Shown in pieces: positions 26,446-37,900 of a stretch of 54,993 bases of DNA (within the stretch, counting starts at the first letter, position 1; every line of letters starts with the position of its first letter). A program made the translations under genes and the position numbers. The notes beneath the pieces were generated by a model, which saw only the letters and a program-made list of their open reading frames with translations, was not told where the DNA came from and searched no databases. Source of the DNA: a virus; the IMG/VR virus record IMGVR_UViG_3300010883_000037, positions 1 through 54,993 of that record. One strand, written 5' to 3'.

Positions 26446-28921
26446 CAGCACCTAGAGCTAAAGATTTAAGAATTTCGTTGAATCTATCAATTGCTGTGCC
26501 CACCCTGGTTGTTTGAGCAAAGTCTGTAAATAGACCATCATTATAAACGCTGTCTTCTGCCGGCCCGATTTGAACTCCAGTATCTGAAATATCTAAGGTC
26601 ACGAAACCTGACGATCCTGTGGTTATTTTAAGGCTGTTTCCTGCCCTTAAGAAAGCTGTGCCATCAGATAAGTGTGTTAATGACCCACTCAATCCTTTTG
26701 AAAATTTAGTCGCACCGGTAAATGTGGTACCAGAAACAGTAGCAATAATGTTATCATCAATTGTCAACTCTGTTGAGTCTATTTTTAGACCGCCAGAATT
26801 CTTCAAGTCCAATACAAATGATGCACCATCTAGATCTAAGCCATTTCCGGCAGTGTAACTAGTTCCGCCGACGCCGGCTGATGTGGCAATGGTTATCTGC
26901 CCAGTAGTTCCTGACGTTATTGTGACATTGTTTCCCGCAACTAGATAAGACTTACCATCTGTTAGGTGTGTCAAAGACCCAGAAAGACCTGCTGTGTGCT
27001 TGGTCGCGCCGGTGAATGTTGATCCGGATATCATTGCGACTGTGTTATTGTCTACACCCAGAGTGAGAGCTCCTGATGTTCCGCCGCCTACTAAACCTGT
27101 TCCTGCTGTAACGGCTGTAATATCACTGTCTGAGTGTATCGTCACCTGGCCGCTGGTGCCTGTTGTTACAGTTACAGCCCCTGAGCCCTTTATAAACGAA
27201 ATACCAGACGTTAGATTTGTTAGTGACCCAGTAAGTCCTTGATTAAACTGAACACTGCCGGCGAATACCTGTGAGTCTGTTGTAGCACCAACTGAAGCAG
27301 GTGACGTTAATAGAGAGTTTCCGTAAGCTGCTGTAGATGCATTATAATAATATAAAGTGTTCGGTGTTGCTTGATTTGTTACCAGCTGAACATAAGCGCC
27401 TATCACACCCGGAGTGCCTGAAGAGGTCACACCGTTGGTATACTCAGCTCCCGAGTTGTGTGTTCCGTCTGAAGTGGTGCTAAATCTTAAGACTTTCCCT
27501 GAATTAGAAGAAGCACTTACATCAAAGTAATACACACCACTCTTTGAGGCTGAAATTGCTGGGGCAGAAGTTCCGTCCAGTACGAATTTATTTCCTGATG
27601 CAGCTACAACAATATTTGCTCTTAGTGAAAATTGATAGCCTGCAACTGCTAGACCTGCACCTGCTGTGTATGAGTTGTTTATTGATGCGTTTGATGCAAT
27701 AGTTACTTGACCATCAGAAGCAGTAGTTATTGTTATATCACTGCCGCCGGCAATAAATGATTTTCCAGAAGTCAGGGAAGTCATTGATCCCGTTAAGCCT
27801 GCATCAAATTGGACACCGCCTACAAACGTAGACCCGGAAATAGTCGCAATAAAACGATCATCAACGATTAACTTATTAGATAATACTGAAAGTCCTGTCC
27901 CTTGAATGTCGCTTGGGTTAACAACAAGCTGATTATTGGAAATCCCTATTCCTCTGCTTGATGCAATGTTTACCTTAAGTCTATCGCTGCCGTCATCAGC
28001 AAGTCCTAAGCCCGCGATATCTGATGCTTCAAAAGCTAACTGACCGGAGATGATCTGGAGTCCGGCAGACGTTTTAATATCAGCAGAAAATACATTTCCT
28101 GTTAGACTGACTCCGTTGCCAGATGTGTATGTTGTATCTGTGTTTGTATCAGTTGCAGCAATTGTTACAGAGCCAGCTGAGTTTTTTGTTATTTGTACAT
28201 TACTTCCAGCAATAAATGCATCGGATCCATCTGACAGTAGTTGGTGCTTTCCTTTAATTTCGCCTGAAAACGTATTGATTCCTGAAAACGTATTGGTTGA
28301 TGCTAACAACGGAACAGTAGACGTATTGACAGCAACTGTGAATGCATTGCCGACGCCCCCATCGGTGACGCTTATTCCAGGCCCCGCAGTGAATACCCGT
28401 TCATTATTGAGCTCTGAAGTTGCTGCTAGAACTAGATACTGTGGATCTGCAAATGCTGAGCCAGCGCTCTGAACATCTGCAGTAATTGTTATAGCGCCAT
28501 CAGATCCTGTTGTGACAGACATTCTGTCGCCAGCTTTAATATACGAAGTCCCATCTTTCAAGTGGGTATGTGATCCGGAAATATTTGTAGCTGCTATTGT
28601 ACCCACCAAAGATAGCTCTTTAGTTGTTGTATTATAAGATAAACTGCCCTCTGCATCGGCTACAAATATTGGTTTTCCATCGAAATATAACTTTCCAGAC
28701 TTGTTATAGAGGGTGGTGGATGTGTTAGAAGGAGTCTCTGGATTTATTTTAATTCCGCCCTCTACAGTCAGGGCACTTCGTAACCCCTTTGCATCTAGGC
28801 CCACAGACATTGGATTTGGGAAAATAATGCGGTCGACATTTCCGTCTCTGCCCACGCGAATGACCATCCGGTCTTGCTTTTTCAGTTGGCTTAGCGAGAA
28901 TTTTTTAGTTGACTTAGCCAT
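24770..28921 (-). CDS. Tail-fibre-like protein with fibre repeats, cupredoxin-like insert and shared C-terminal domain
   Basis: This is a 1383-residue protein. Its N-terminus (MAKSTKKFSLSQLKKQDR) differs from the other two fibres, so it probably attaches differently. Six ~30-residue fibre repeats lie within 26596-28579. A domain of about 90 residues (about 450-539) with VYYFDV, LRFSTTSDGTH, AEYTNGV and TPGVIGAYVQL resembles a domain I know from marine phage fibres. The connector IGPAEDSVYNDGL and AIDRFNEILK is followed by one copy of the ~560-residue C-terminal domain (about 826-1383), ending TWTGSISSISLSWV. AGGGGA precedes ATG 28921. It lies directly downstream of the giant LamG genes and is likely part of the host-recognition apparatus. 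Confidence 0.75.
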   Translation of the reverse strand: MAKSTKKFSLSQLKKQDRMVIRVGRDGNVDRIIFPNPMSVGLDAKGLRSALTVEGGIKINPETPSNTSTTLYNKSGKLYFDGKPIFVADAEGSLSYNTTTKELSLVGTIAATNISGSHTHLKDGTSYIKAGDRMSVTTGSDGAITITADVQSAGSAFADPQYLVLAATSELNNERVFTAGPGISVTDGGVGNAFTVAVNTSTVPLLASTNTFSGINTFSGEIKGKHQLLSDGSDAFIAGSNVQITKNSAGSVTIAATDTNTDTTYTSGNGVSLTGNVFSADIKTSAGLQIISGQLAFEASDIAGLGLADDGSDRLKVNIASSRGIGISNNQLVVNPSDIQGTGLSVLSNKLIVDDRFIATISGSTFVGGVQFDAGLTGSMTSLTSGKSFIAGGSDITITTASDGQVTIASNASINNSYTAGAGLAVAGYQFSLRANIVVAASGNKFVLDGTSAPAISASKSGVYYFDVSASSNSGKVLRFSTTSDGTHNSGAEYTNGVTSSGTPGVIGAYVQLVTNQATPNTLYYYNASTAAYGNSLLTSPASVGATTDSQVFAGSVQFNQGLTGSLTNLTSGISFIKGSGAVTVTTGTSGQVTIHSDSDITAVTAGTGLVGGGTSGALTLGVDNNTVAMISGSTFTGATKHTAGLSGSLTHLTDGKSYLVAGNNVTITSGTTGQITIATSAGVGGTSYTAGNGLDLDGASFVLDLKNSGGLKIDSTELTIDDNIIATVSGTTFTGATKFSKGLSGSLTHLSDGTAFLRAGNSLKITTGSSGFVTLDISDTGVQIGPAEDSVYNDGLFTDFAQTTRVGTAIDRFNEILKSLALGAALALDNIDCNDSGVSAELSFGSSLAASGYTNSSTAAGFSAIDVNGTYAAASSGNHLRKGVFDSATIIDGELNEDVAANTHSNSQTNYPANSFGNADQGSLKLEVNGSVIHEVVLTGSDLGHVGSGTPGGGSGSSINSNSSGFTSLSATGSSKFEDAAALALFQHRTGKYQIGIADQRSGWNYARVIHNISGSDTTTNYVEWLNDSNSQELTLEGQALDTVSTTGLAYLSGVKYFTGATAIYRARVYNAYKNVYSANNITFTTTNCSVPAQAMPQINVGASENQAKVLHITGTATVTAASLINGSITTAINISHPLKSSLSSAGSRNIAGLLIYNLSNTSTATSETFRAENYRVISGTYSNQVSVSDSNNTWSSTKHVTGSVTGQENGLIYYNETLVSPKQGVYSGDFRSTSDGGSITYSPVDNVNYSSVSGTRTFYRYFQNTTGGSKTDASITLSGANTTIASRATNLSTGNIHVLFKLPLSSASFETGWLDMTTAYQTGQTSDGDGCLVGSLDSSLNATNQVTFGTNSVRNNEYILVMIEADATWTGSISSISLSWV
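26596..28579 (-). repeat. Six fibre repeats (~30 residues) in the 1383-residue fibre
   Basis: The units begin GSHTHLKDG, GKHQLLSDG, GSMTSLTSG, GSLTNLTSG, GSLTHLTDG and GSLTHLSDG. The second and fourth are the most divergent. The cupredoxin-like domain is inserted between the third and fourth. Confidence 0.72.
27305..27570 (-). other. Cupredoxin-like domain, metal ligands apparently lost
   Basis: The segment encodes VYYFDV, LRFSTTSDGTH, AEYTNGV, TPGVIGAYVQL and LYYYNASTAAYGN. Related marine phage domains, as I recall them, end YYC..H..MG, the Cys-His-Met ligand pattern of blue-copper proteins. Here those positions read Asn, Thr and Tyr. The domain boundary is approximate. Confidence 0.5.
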
Positions 28922-28934
28922 CTACTTTTATCCC

Positions 28935-31900
28935 CTAATCTAGACCAATGTCGATTGCTATGCTAACCTTTTCTGCTGTATCAGGCTGTTGACTTATTCT
29001 ATCAAGAGCATGCCCATCTCTGTAGGGCATTGATGAAGAGCAAAAGATATCTAAGTTTGCGCTGTTAGTAGACATAGGATCAGTTGCCCGGGCTCCGTTT
29101 GAGCCTCGCTCAACAAACGAAACAGATACTACTCCTTCTTCCAGACCGTCTTCTGTAAAGAATCTCGTAAAATTACGTTGCTCAAGCATGTCTCTAATGT
29201 GTCCAAAGTTATCTCTTCGGTAAACAGCAGACGAAAACTTAGGCAGAACATTGGCCAGCCCATACCGGAAGCCTCTTATTATGACCCCCTTGGTCACTAC
29301 AAAAGTATCATCTGCTCCGTAGCCTACTTCATTCATTCCGGTTGATTTCCAGAAGGGAAGCTTGGGAAATTTATAGCTTCCGTCTCCGGAGCCAAATAGC
29401 ACCTTTGCGAAGAAATTGGCATTATCTTCGAATAATGATCCGTACACTGGATTATTGTAACCACCAAACTGAATTTCCGCTAAGTGTTCACCTGTCTTTC
29501 CATGACCGTGATCATTTGTTATAATTGCATATGAGGAAAAGTTAGGGTCAGGAAGACCATCAGAACCTGCCTGATTTGCAGCATCTTTAAGGAGACCAGG
29601 GTGGTCAATAATATTGAGCATATCTGTAGAAATTGTACTAATATTTGGTGTGACAGAACCAAACGTTGCTGCAGGACCCCCAAGACCGGGAACAGTTATA
29701 CTTCCTGTAATATTGGCGAGCCACACATGTACCAGCTGCTTTGTTCCAGTGTCTACAGAACCAGATGCACTTGGGGCAAATACGTCCTTTGTTTTAAGGC
29801 CTGCTGTTCTTGTGGCAGAGCTATAACGAGGTTCGAATGGAAATGCGCCAAACCAAGCTGACCAAACTTGATCATTAGGGCTAATATCAGTATTACTTCC
29901 TGTGGCGACTTTCGGATGACCAAGGACTAATGCTGCGCCCCTTGTGTTTGTAATGTTCCCGTGAGTACCAAAAGATGGGCTGAACAGTCTTTTTTGATCA
30001 ATTTTCAAAAGATCAGAAATATCTGGTAGCATTGAATCGTACCAACGCTCTCTAGAATCAGCCACTCTTACGCCCCTTAAGAAACCGGATCTCTTTTGAT
30101 AGATTCGCGCTGTGTTGCTCTTGGGCCCTAATGCATGGTTTCCAGATGAGTGCCGGCTTACAACTTTTCTGTGAGATGAAATATGAGCTAAAGTTCCAAA
30201 TGTATCTTTAGAAATACCTCGAAGCATTGCGCCTGTTACATGATTATCTAGATAGGTTCCGCTGTGAAACATCGGTGGGTCTGTGTCGTATTGATCGAAG
30301 ACTTCAGCACCAAAGTGTAGGGCCTCGTGGATCGAGTTACTAGTCAGGGGTTGATTTGAAGTATTAACAAATTCTTCTTTTTCATCCCGAAGCACTGATC
30401 CATACAAGACGATCTTTCCAACGCCCTTGTGTATTTCAAATGTCCCACTGGGCTCTGTAATTGCATGGTGAACCATAGAACCGGTTCCGATGGGTGTTTG
30501 CCAACCGAAGACTAGTTTATCTCCTGGCATGATAAGATAAGGTGAAACCAAACTATCTTCTGCAGATTGTGATACCACATACGTCTGTGTGTTGTTGTTA
30601 ACAGAGTATGATAGATCGAATGCTCCATACTCACCACCGAAGGGAGCTCGACCGCTCATAAGTCCTGTTCCGCTACGCCCTCCGCCCCATGACAAGACTA
30701 TATCATCATTAAGATTGTCTCCACCAGAAAAGTTTGTACAAGACCAGCTATTATTGGATCCATCTCCGCCTCCAGCGGGTAATCCATTATAGTTTACCCT
30801 TGTTGTTGTATTCCCTTCAATTCCGCCACGTTTCTGTGACATTGTAAATGACAAAGCGTTAGTAGAGCCAGTTGTGCCCAAAGAGATGCCTGACGTAAAG
30901 TTGCCCGCCGGTGTGGATGCTTCCCCTCTAGCAGCTCTTGCAATTGTTTCATACAACATAGAAGTTATAGTTTTTAGATCATCTGTTGTCGAGAGGCCCC
31001 CTATATTAATAGTCCACTGACTGATGTTTGTATTCCACTTGATTGGTCCATCAGCGGCGCTGTTGAAGGCATACGCGGAGCCCTCTGTTCCCGTTAGCAT
31101 GTTTATCGCATCGAATCTAAATGTTACTGAGTCTTGTGTAGTATCTGTTATTGTAAGGGTCTGGCCGGCGTATGGTAAGCTGCTTGTAAAGGCCAACACA
31201 CAGCCGGCCTGAGTATTGCCAAAGAAGTCTCCTTCTGCTTTGAAGGTTGTTATAGAAGGGTTGACTTTGGGAGATCTTACGGGCATTGCCAGCGACATTC
31301 TGCGTCGTTTAGACCCTGCGTGCAAGGGTTCTATAGCAAAATTTCCCTGCCTAGACTCATGAGGCACTATAACTGTGTCAAGTCTTGCCCTTGGGTCAGG
31401 TACGTAAGATTCAAAATCCTGTTCATCGAATCCTGAAGTAAAAACACCGTATCTTCCAAACGTCACCAAGTCTCTAATAGTATCAATATACTGAGGCTCA
31501 TCTGTTTTAGCTGGGGGCGCTAGATAAAATTTAGACGGAATTGATGCTGTATAGTGAAAGTCTTGAGGTCTTTTGGCACCATCGACTACAGTGATAACAT
31601 CAACTTTATTTGAAATTGCATCCGGAAGGCATGCCGTTCTCTGATTAAGCATGAAGAAGGTCGGTGTGGGTGAGTTAATATACGCATGTTGGTTATAACC
31701 CCCGGCTGATCCATAGCTTCCAGTACCTACTGAGCCACTGCCCCCTGTCCGAATATCTATAGAAGACGACTGGTGGACTGAGGCTTCAAATTCATATACT
31801 ATTTTTTCTAGAAGAAACGGTCTGTCAATATAGTCTGATGCATTTAGATACTGGGACGATGTCGCATGAAATTTTGCATGAAACGGAAATCCAAATGTAG

Positions 31901-34900
31901 ATACTGGGGTTGAAATGCCTCCGTCAACAAAGACATATTTTCCCTGATTGTTTGCATTGGGCGCCTGAGCACCTGCCACCGATCCCTCTGATTTTGCCAC
32001 CATCATTCCAATAGATGGGCTAAACCCTATGTAAGTTTTGTCTAGCCATTGTCTAAATCCAGAGTATGATGCAGGTTCCCCGTCGATGGATGATGCGCTT
32101 ACAGAATAAACAGAAGCTTGAACAAGAGAAGATGAAAGATGTGACCAAGATGGATCATATCCAACTGTTACAGCTGCGTTGTCAACAATTGGTCTTGCAC
32201 CTTGTGGCTGCCAATATGAACCTGTGCCCGGAAAACCAATTGGCTCCCAGGCCTTCTTTTCAAAGTTGAAGTAGGCCATTGAAGAGCCGGTGACAATATG
32301 ACCATGAAGAGTTGTACTTTTCTTTGGCGCAATATCAATTTCTATTTTTCTCTTGGACCATAAAGGGCCATGGAGGCCAAGACCGACAAGTGATGGAAGT
32401 GTGCCTGTGGAGTAAAACTCTTGATCTTTTTCTGTATCTGTAGTGAAAAAGTCATCGGAGTCAGCATGCATTTCTGACCCAAAGGCTGCATACCTATAAG
32501 ATTCATCAAATGGGGAGATGCTCTCATCTTTCCAGTAGTGCTTAATTGGTTCTGTAAGAATATTCTTATGGGCTGATCCTGATACTAACATATCTGGGAC
32601 AGCATTGGGGGTCGGTTGTGAGGACCTTATAGTTCGGTGACCAGGCTCGAGGCGATAAGGAAAAACCACCTTGGGAGACGCTGTTCCTCCTATAAATTTT
32701 CCTGGAATTATCGCCCTTATTTTTCTTCTTAACTTAGGCCTGGCATTTTTTCGACTATTTTTAATGAGCGTGTTACCCTCAGTACCTGCCTTTGTCTGCT
32801 TAAGCAACACTGCTTCTTTCTTATTGCTGATATCTGCTTTAATTCCAAAGCCGGAGCAGCTATTTATAACAGCTACTAGAGTCTTAGCAACTTGTGCAGG
32901 TGTCCTGTCATTATGGATAGCTACTTCAATATTCCCCTTTGATACTATTGTCCCATAATTGAACTCGAACCGCTTTGTTCGGCCGGCCCAGTCTACTAAT
33001 TGAATCCATGTGCCGTCTCGGGGTCTTCCCTTGAATAGGATCTCTGCTTTTGCGTAAGGGTCATGAAAAATTTGTTCATTTGAAGCATCATAAAAAAGAT
33101 TGTATCTTCCTGTAAAGTCGCTATCACCGAATCGACTAATTGTCGGATACTGATGATTTAGTGCATCATGCTCACGAATTGTCACACGAGGAGGATGCGA
33201 CATAAAACCAGATTTGGGTGTGAATGTTCCGTCTTTAGCACCGTATAGCGCGTTGATTTCCTCGTCAGTTAGGCATCTTCCCCAGAAGGCAATGTCATCA
33301 AAGGCAGCACGAGGTGATCGGCCAGCTAGATGGTGTGTAAAATTAGTTAAAGTGGACCCGGCTGGATAGTCAAATCCATAAGGGTATGACTTTTTAGCGA
33401 AGTAGTTAAGAAGCTGTGGGGGTGTTCCCAAATACATTGCGTCAACAGGAACAAGCGGTCCACGAGGAGCCTGGAATGTCCTGAAGCCTCCGGAGAAGGC
33501 ATCGGTTGAAGGGAAGTATCCTCCTGATGCAGCACTACTATTAGTTTGTAGCCACGATGATAGTGTTACTGCTTTATACGCACTGTCAACGGCTTCTATC
33601 TTTGCTGCTGTTGTTGTAATACCTGGGACTGCTTGTTCTAGTGTTACTGTGCTACCCAGAGATGACGACGGGAGTGCTTTAACACCTATGGTTCCCGTAA
33701 TGTACATCATATTGATAACTTCAGCTGTTCTTGCAGCAACCTTATTGATAACAGCAGCAGTAGAAGACCCAGAGGTGATGCCGGAGATATCACCGATTGG
33801 TATTGTTCTACCTGCTAAGTCTGCCCAGCCCAAAACAGACCAACCAGTGGATCCGGTAGTCGGCGAACCAAATTTACTATTTTGGATTGGTGAAGTTATG
33901 GGAATTGGAGCTGCGATATTAGCAGATGAAACGGTGAGGATATTAGCAGAACTGTCGTCGCCAGTCGATTGACTTCCGCTTATGTTAGAATAGTCTAGAC
34001 CCCACTTGATAGCAGCTCGGTAGTCGTCTATGCTAGAAACCCCTTTAACACCCAGGCGCCAATGAGTTTCGTTTCCTGATAATCCAAAGTTTTCTATACG
34101 AACAGAAGAATGAGGATGTAAGCCGTATTGCAAGCTTATGCTGTCATCAGTATTTCCTTGTGCTGTGCTGGAAGCGGTTAGCATCAAGCCAGCTGAGGTT
34201 GTTGAATTAATTCTTCCAATCGGGCTTTTGAGAGTTAATGTCACTATATTATTGTCTGTATCTTGGGTGCCTATTATCTCCGATCCGTGACCATTCGTCC
34301 CAGTGATTGAAGTAATAAGATTTGCCCAAGTTCCATCAATATCATTGGCAATGGGAACGTCTACAACACCTGAGGTGTTCTGAAAATAATTAGCAGTTAC
34401 ACCCTGGAGTGTGATATCACATAGTGCCCATTGATCATAGTTCCAGCCCGAATAGCCTCGCTGAATGATTCTGACATAGTATCCGGATTGATAACCACCG
34501 GCGGGGCCGCCATTACCGCCCAACAGACCTGCATTAATTTTAGCCCAATTACAGTAAAATGAATAGTGACGCCACTTCTGTTCATCATGTCTATCGTATA
34601 CAGGGCCTCCGCTAGTTTCAACGGATTGAGGCCCTGTTCCGGAAACATAATGTTTTATGCCGTGTGTCCTATTTGTCCCTGCGAGAAGGGTTGTGACAGA
34701 TGCTCCGGAGTAACCTTGCACACTATATTCTGGGCTGTACCAGGTTATTACCGGTGGGGACGCATTGTCCGGGATTCCGATCTGGACGTGTATCCCTTCA
34801 TCGGTATCTGGTCTTTCACGCATGCTGCTATGAATTGTTTGTTGTGCTTCTCCACTCTGGGATCCCGGCCAGGCCTTGAATTGAACCCAACAATCAGACG

Positions 34901-37900
34901 TAAATTTCTCTGTGCACTGAATATAGCGTTCACTTCCAAATCTAACCGCCCAGGCGGCGTTGGTGGATGGCTCCGATGGAGTGGCGAACAAAAGAATCGG
35001 TTGTGCCTGGGGTATTGTTCCCATAGCAGCGCCCTTATTATAGTATCCACCGGTCCTGGGGTCGAGCATGCCGGTTTCATAAGTACCTGTCATGATACGA
35101 TTCATATCAGATCGAACAAAGCTATAAGCCGGCTGCGCTGTTAAAGCGGCACCAACATTAGTTTGAGTGCCTATCTTAAAGTAATTTGACAAGCTAGAAG
35201 TAGAATGTAGTGCAGTTAATACTGATTTTTGGGCGCTGCTTTTCGAAAGCGCGCGAGTTGCGGTTGCAAACTCAGGCTGAAGACCTCCTGAAAAATCTTC
35301 GTGGGTTGTCGCGTCGCCGCCGCTGCCGCCTATTACAACGGCAGTGTTTCCCAGCTTCGCTGCCGAAGCGCCGGCGCCACCATGTCCTATATTGACTTGA
35401 GTTAACCCGATTGTGTCAGCATCATTTCGAGTTGAATTAATCATCAAGTCGCCATTATACCTTGCTAACAATATTGCTTCATGAAGAAGCAACGTAAGGC
35501 TTGCTGCGCTTTTGACTCCGGAGACATCAACTGTATAGGCAGATGAAGTGGAGTTCGCGGCGGCTTTTGAAACTCCGCCGGATGATCCATATGTGGTAAA
35601 GTCAGTTGAATCCACCGGGGATGTGAATGTTGTGCCGTCGTAGGGCGTTGTGTATAGACCGAAAGTTGTTGCTGAAATCACATCTATATAATATTTTTTA
35701 TTATTGAGCTCAGTCATGCCGACAACATCTGTAATCCAAATTTGATGCCCATCGGACAGGCCATGGTTTTCAGCGGTTGTAACAACTGCCGGGGAGGCCT
35801 TTGTGATTCCTGAGATATTTCCGTACCCGGTGCTGTCGCCCACGAGGGCTGTGTACGTGAAGATCACAGTTCCGGAGACGATTTGAGCATTATCTATCAA
35901 TGTAAGAGTGTGATTCGCTAGCTGGGCCGCTGTGCGATTATTACAGTCTATAGTCGTAGAAGCTTTTGCCCCAGAGAACCTGTAAGTCTTTGTTGTTAGG
36001 TTCGGTGTAGTAATTCTTAAGAATTGACCGGGCTCAGGGTTGGACCCTGTGTTAGAGAATAAGCCTCCGTATCTAATGTGAACTCTTGCTAAGTCATCAT
36101 AATTTGGACTAACTTTCTGGACTCGATTTTCTGATCCGTCTTCGAATATAGCCGATCCTACATTTGTAGACCCTGAGTGCACTGTATCCACTAAGAAATT
36201 TGCTGTTGCGTCGCCCTGACCATACGGCCAAGGGCCGGTCTGACCCGGAACATTAACAGACCATGTTGCCAGGTGATTGGCAAGAGTAGCTGCTGTAGAA
36301 TAAGCACCTGATACCACAGAGATAGATGCTGTTGGCACCAACCCAGCAATATTTTGTCTCCATGGAGGACTACTGGTCGTATCATATCTTATATAGACAT
36401 GTCGCAATGATCCTGTGGCTTGAGCAACCGCATGCAGTGCATATCCTGTATCAGGACTCGTCTTGAACGTTACATGGCCTTTTGAAGGCTCAGCCCTTGG
36501 GATCTTTCTAAGATCTTGCCGGCGGCCGTTGATAAACATCTTTGGAGCAATCGGTGATGACTCGTCTTTCAAGTCAGAAGAATGTAAACCATATTCATTT
36601 ATATTAGATCCAGTAGGATAAACAACAGCAACGTGGGTCCACACATCTTCTGGGAGAGGCTTTGATGTTCTCCACTCACTTTGCTCTGTCACTGCAGAGG
36701 ATCCTGAATAATGTGTTGATAGCCAGGAAAGTGTATTATGCTTATCAGTGCCTGGTTTAGATAACACTCGGAGCGATAGGCCTGTTGCGTCCTCTCCGCC
36801 GCCGCGTACGTGTGTGCCGTCTGTTTTGTCTACAGCACCTCCCCCGATATAATCGTGTGGATCAGAATAGGCGCCGGTGAGGGCTGTAAAGATCGACTTG
36901 GCAATAAACTTGTTCTTAACAACGCTCTTACCGCCTCGAATATCGCCGGCGCCTCCTTCGAGTGGGCCGATATTCATTGAAGCAGTAGTAATTGTGATCA
37001 AAGCACCTGCAGCGCCAACTGGTTTCACAGTTGTTATTTTGCCATTGTTTATAGATGTTCCGGTCGAGGTAAAATTAAATACCTCAGAAACTGCTGTAGC
37101 AGACAATGTTACAACAGCATCTGTAACTGTTGCGTCATGGAAGGGCATCGAGTGGAGGATGGATTTAATTTCGGCTGCGATATCATTAACAGACTTGGAC
37201 CCAAGGTGTATCGTCGCAGTTTGAGCGCCATCAGAGAAGGGGTAGAGCCCACTATCCGAGGCCCACTTAGTATCACTAGTTCCGCCTGCAGAAGTAAATG
37301 TTATAGTAAATGTCTGCGATTCTTCATAATGATTCTTTGTTGTTACGATTAATGTCTCTGCCCACGCGGGTACTGAAACTACAGTTAGAGTTTGTGATGA
37401 AAGCTTATAGTTTGACAGGGCAGACAAGTCTTCGGTATCAAAAAAGTTTGATCCGCCTGAAGCTCTGTAACCCTCTTCATGAAAAGCTGTTCCCGCCGGT
37501 GTGGTATTTCCATCGTCACCTCCGAGAGTTTGCTTCAAACCAACTCTCCCCCAGTTGACTGACAACTCATTTCCACTATAATACTTTTGGCCGGACGAGT
37601 CTGTGTTGGCTTTACCCTTATCTACACCCGTTGTCTTTAATTTACCGGCCCACCTATGTGATCTGCCACCTGTAAAGGCAACAGCCCCGGAGGAGGCTGA
37701 TCCGGTGGCACTGTTATATTGTGTTCCTGGGATTTCTGTGTGATGATCATCGCGGTGACCGGCGCCCTTGACTTCAATTGCAGAGCCTGAGTCGCCGGCG
37801 ATAGTGATTGTCGTATTACCCAATGGGCCTGATCTGTATTGGGTCAGATCTATTGAAGGTGTGGCAGCTTCAAAATTCTGCACAATAAAATTAATTGCGC

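Noticed and set aside
17341-28921. Diversity-generating retroelement acting on the fibre genes
   Set aside because: No reverse transcriptase gene and no template/variable repeat pair is visible; the similar C-terminal domains are diverged along their full length.
34566-35144. Open frame of 192 residues on the plus strand
   Set aside because: It lies wholly inside the giant minus-strand gene, its composition is not protein-like (many Cys/Arg/Ile in odd runs), and no ribosome-binding site or domain supports it.
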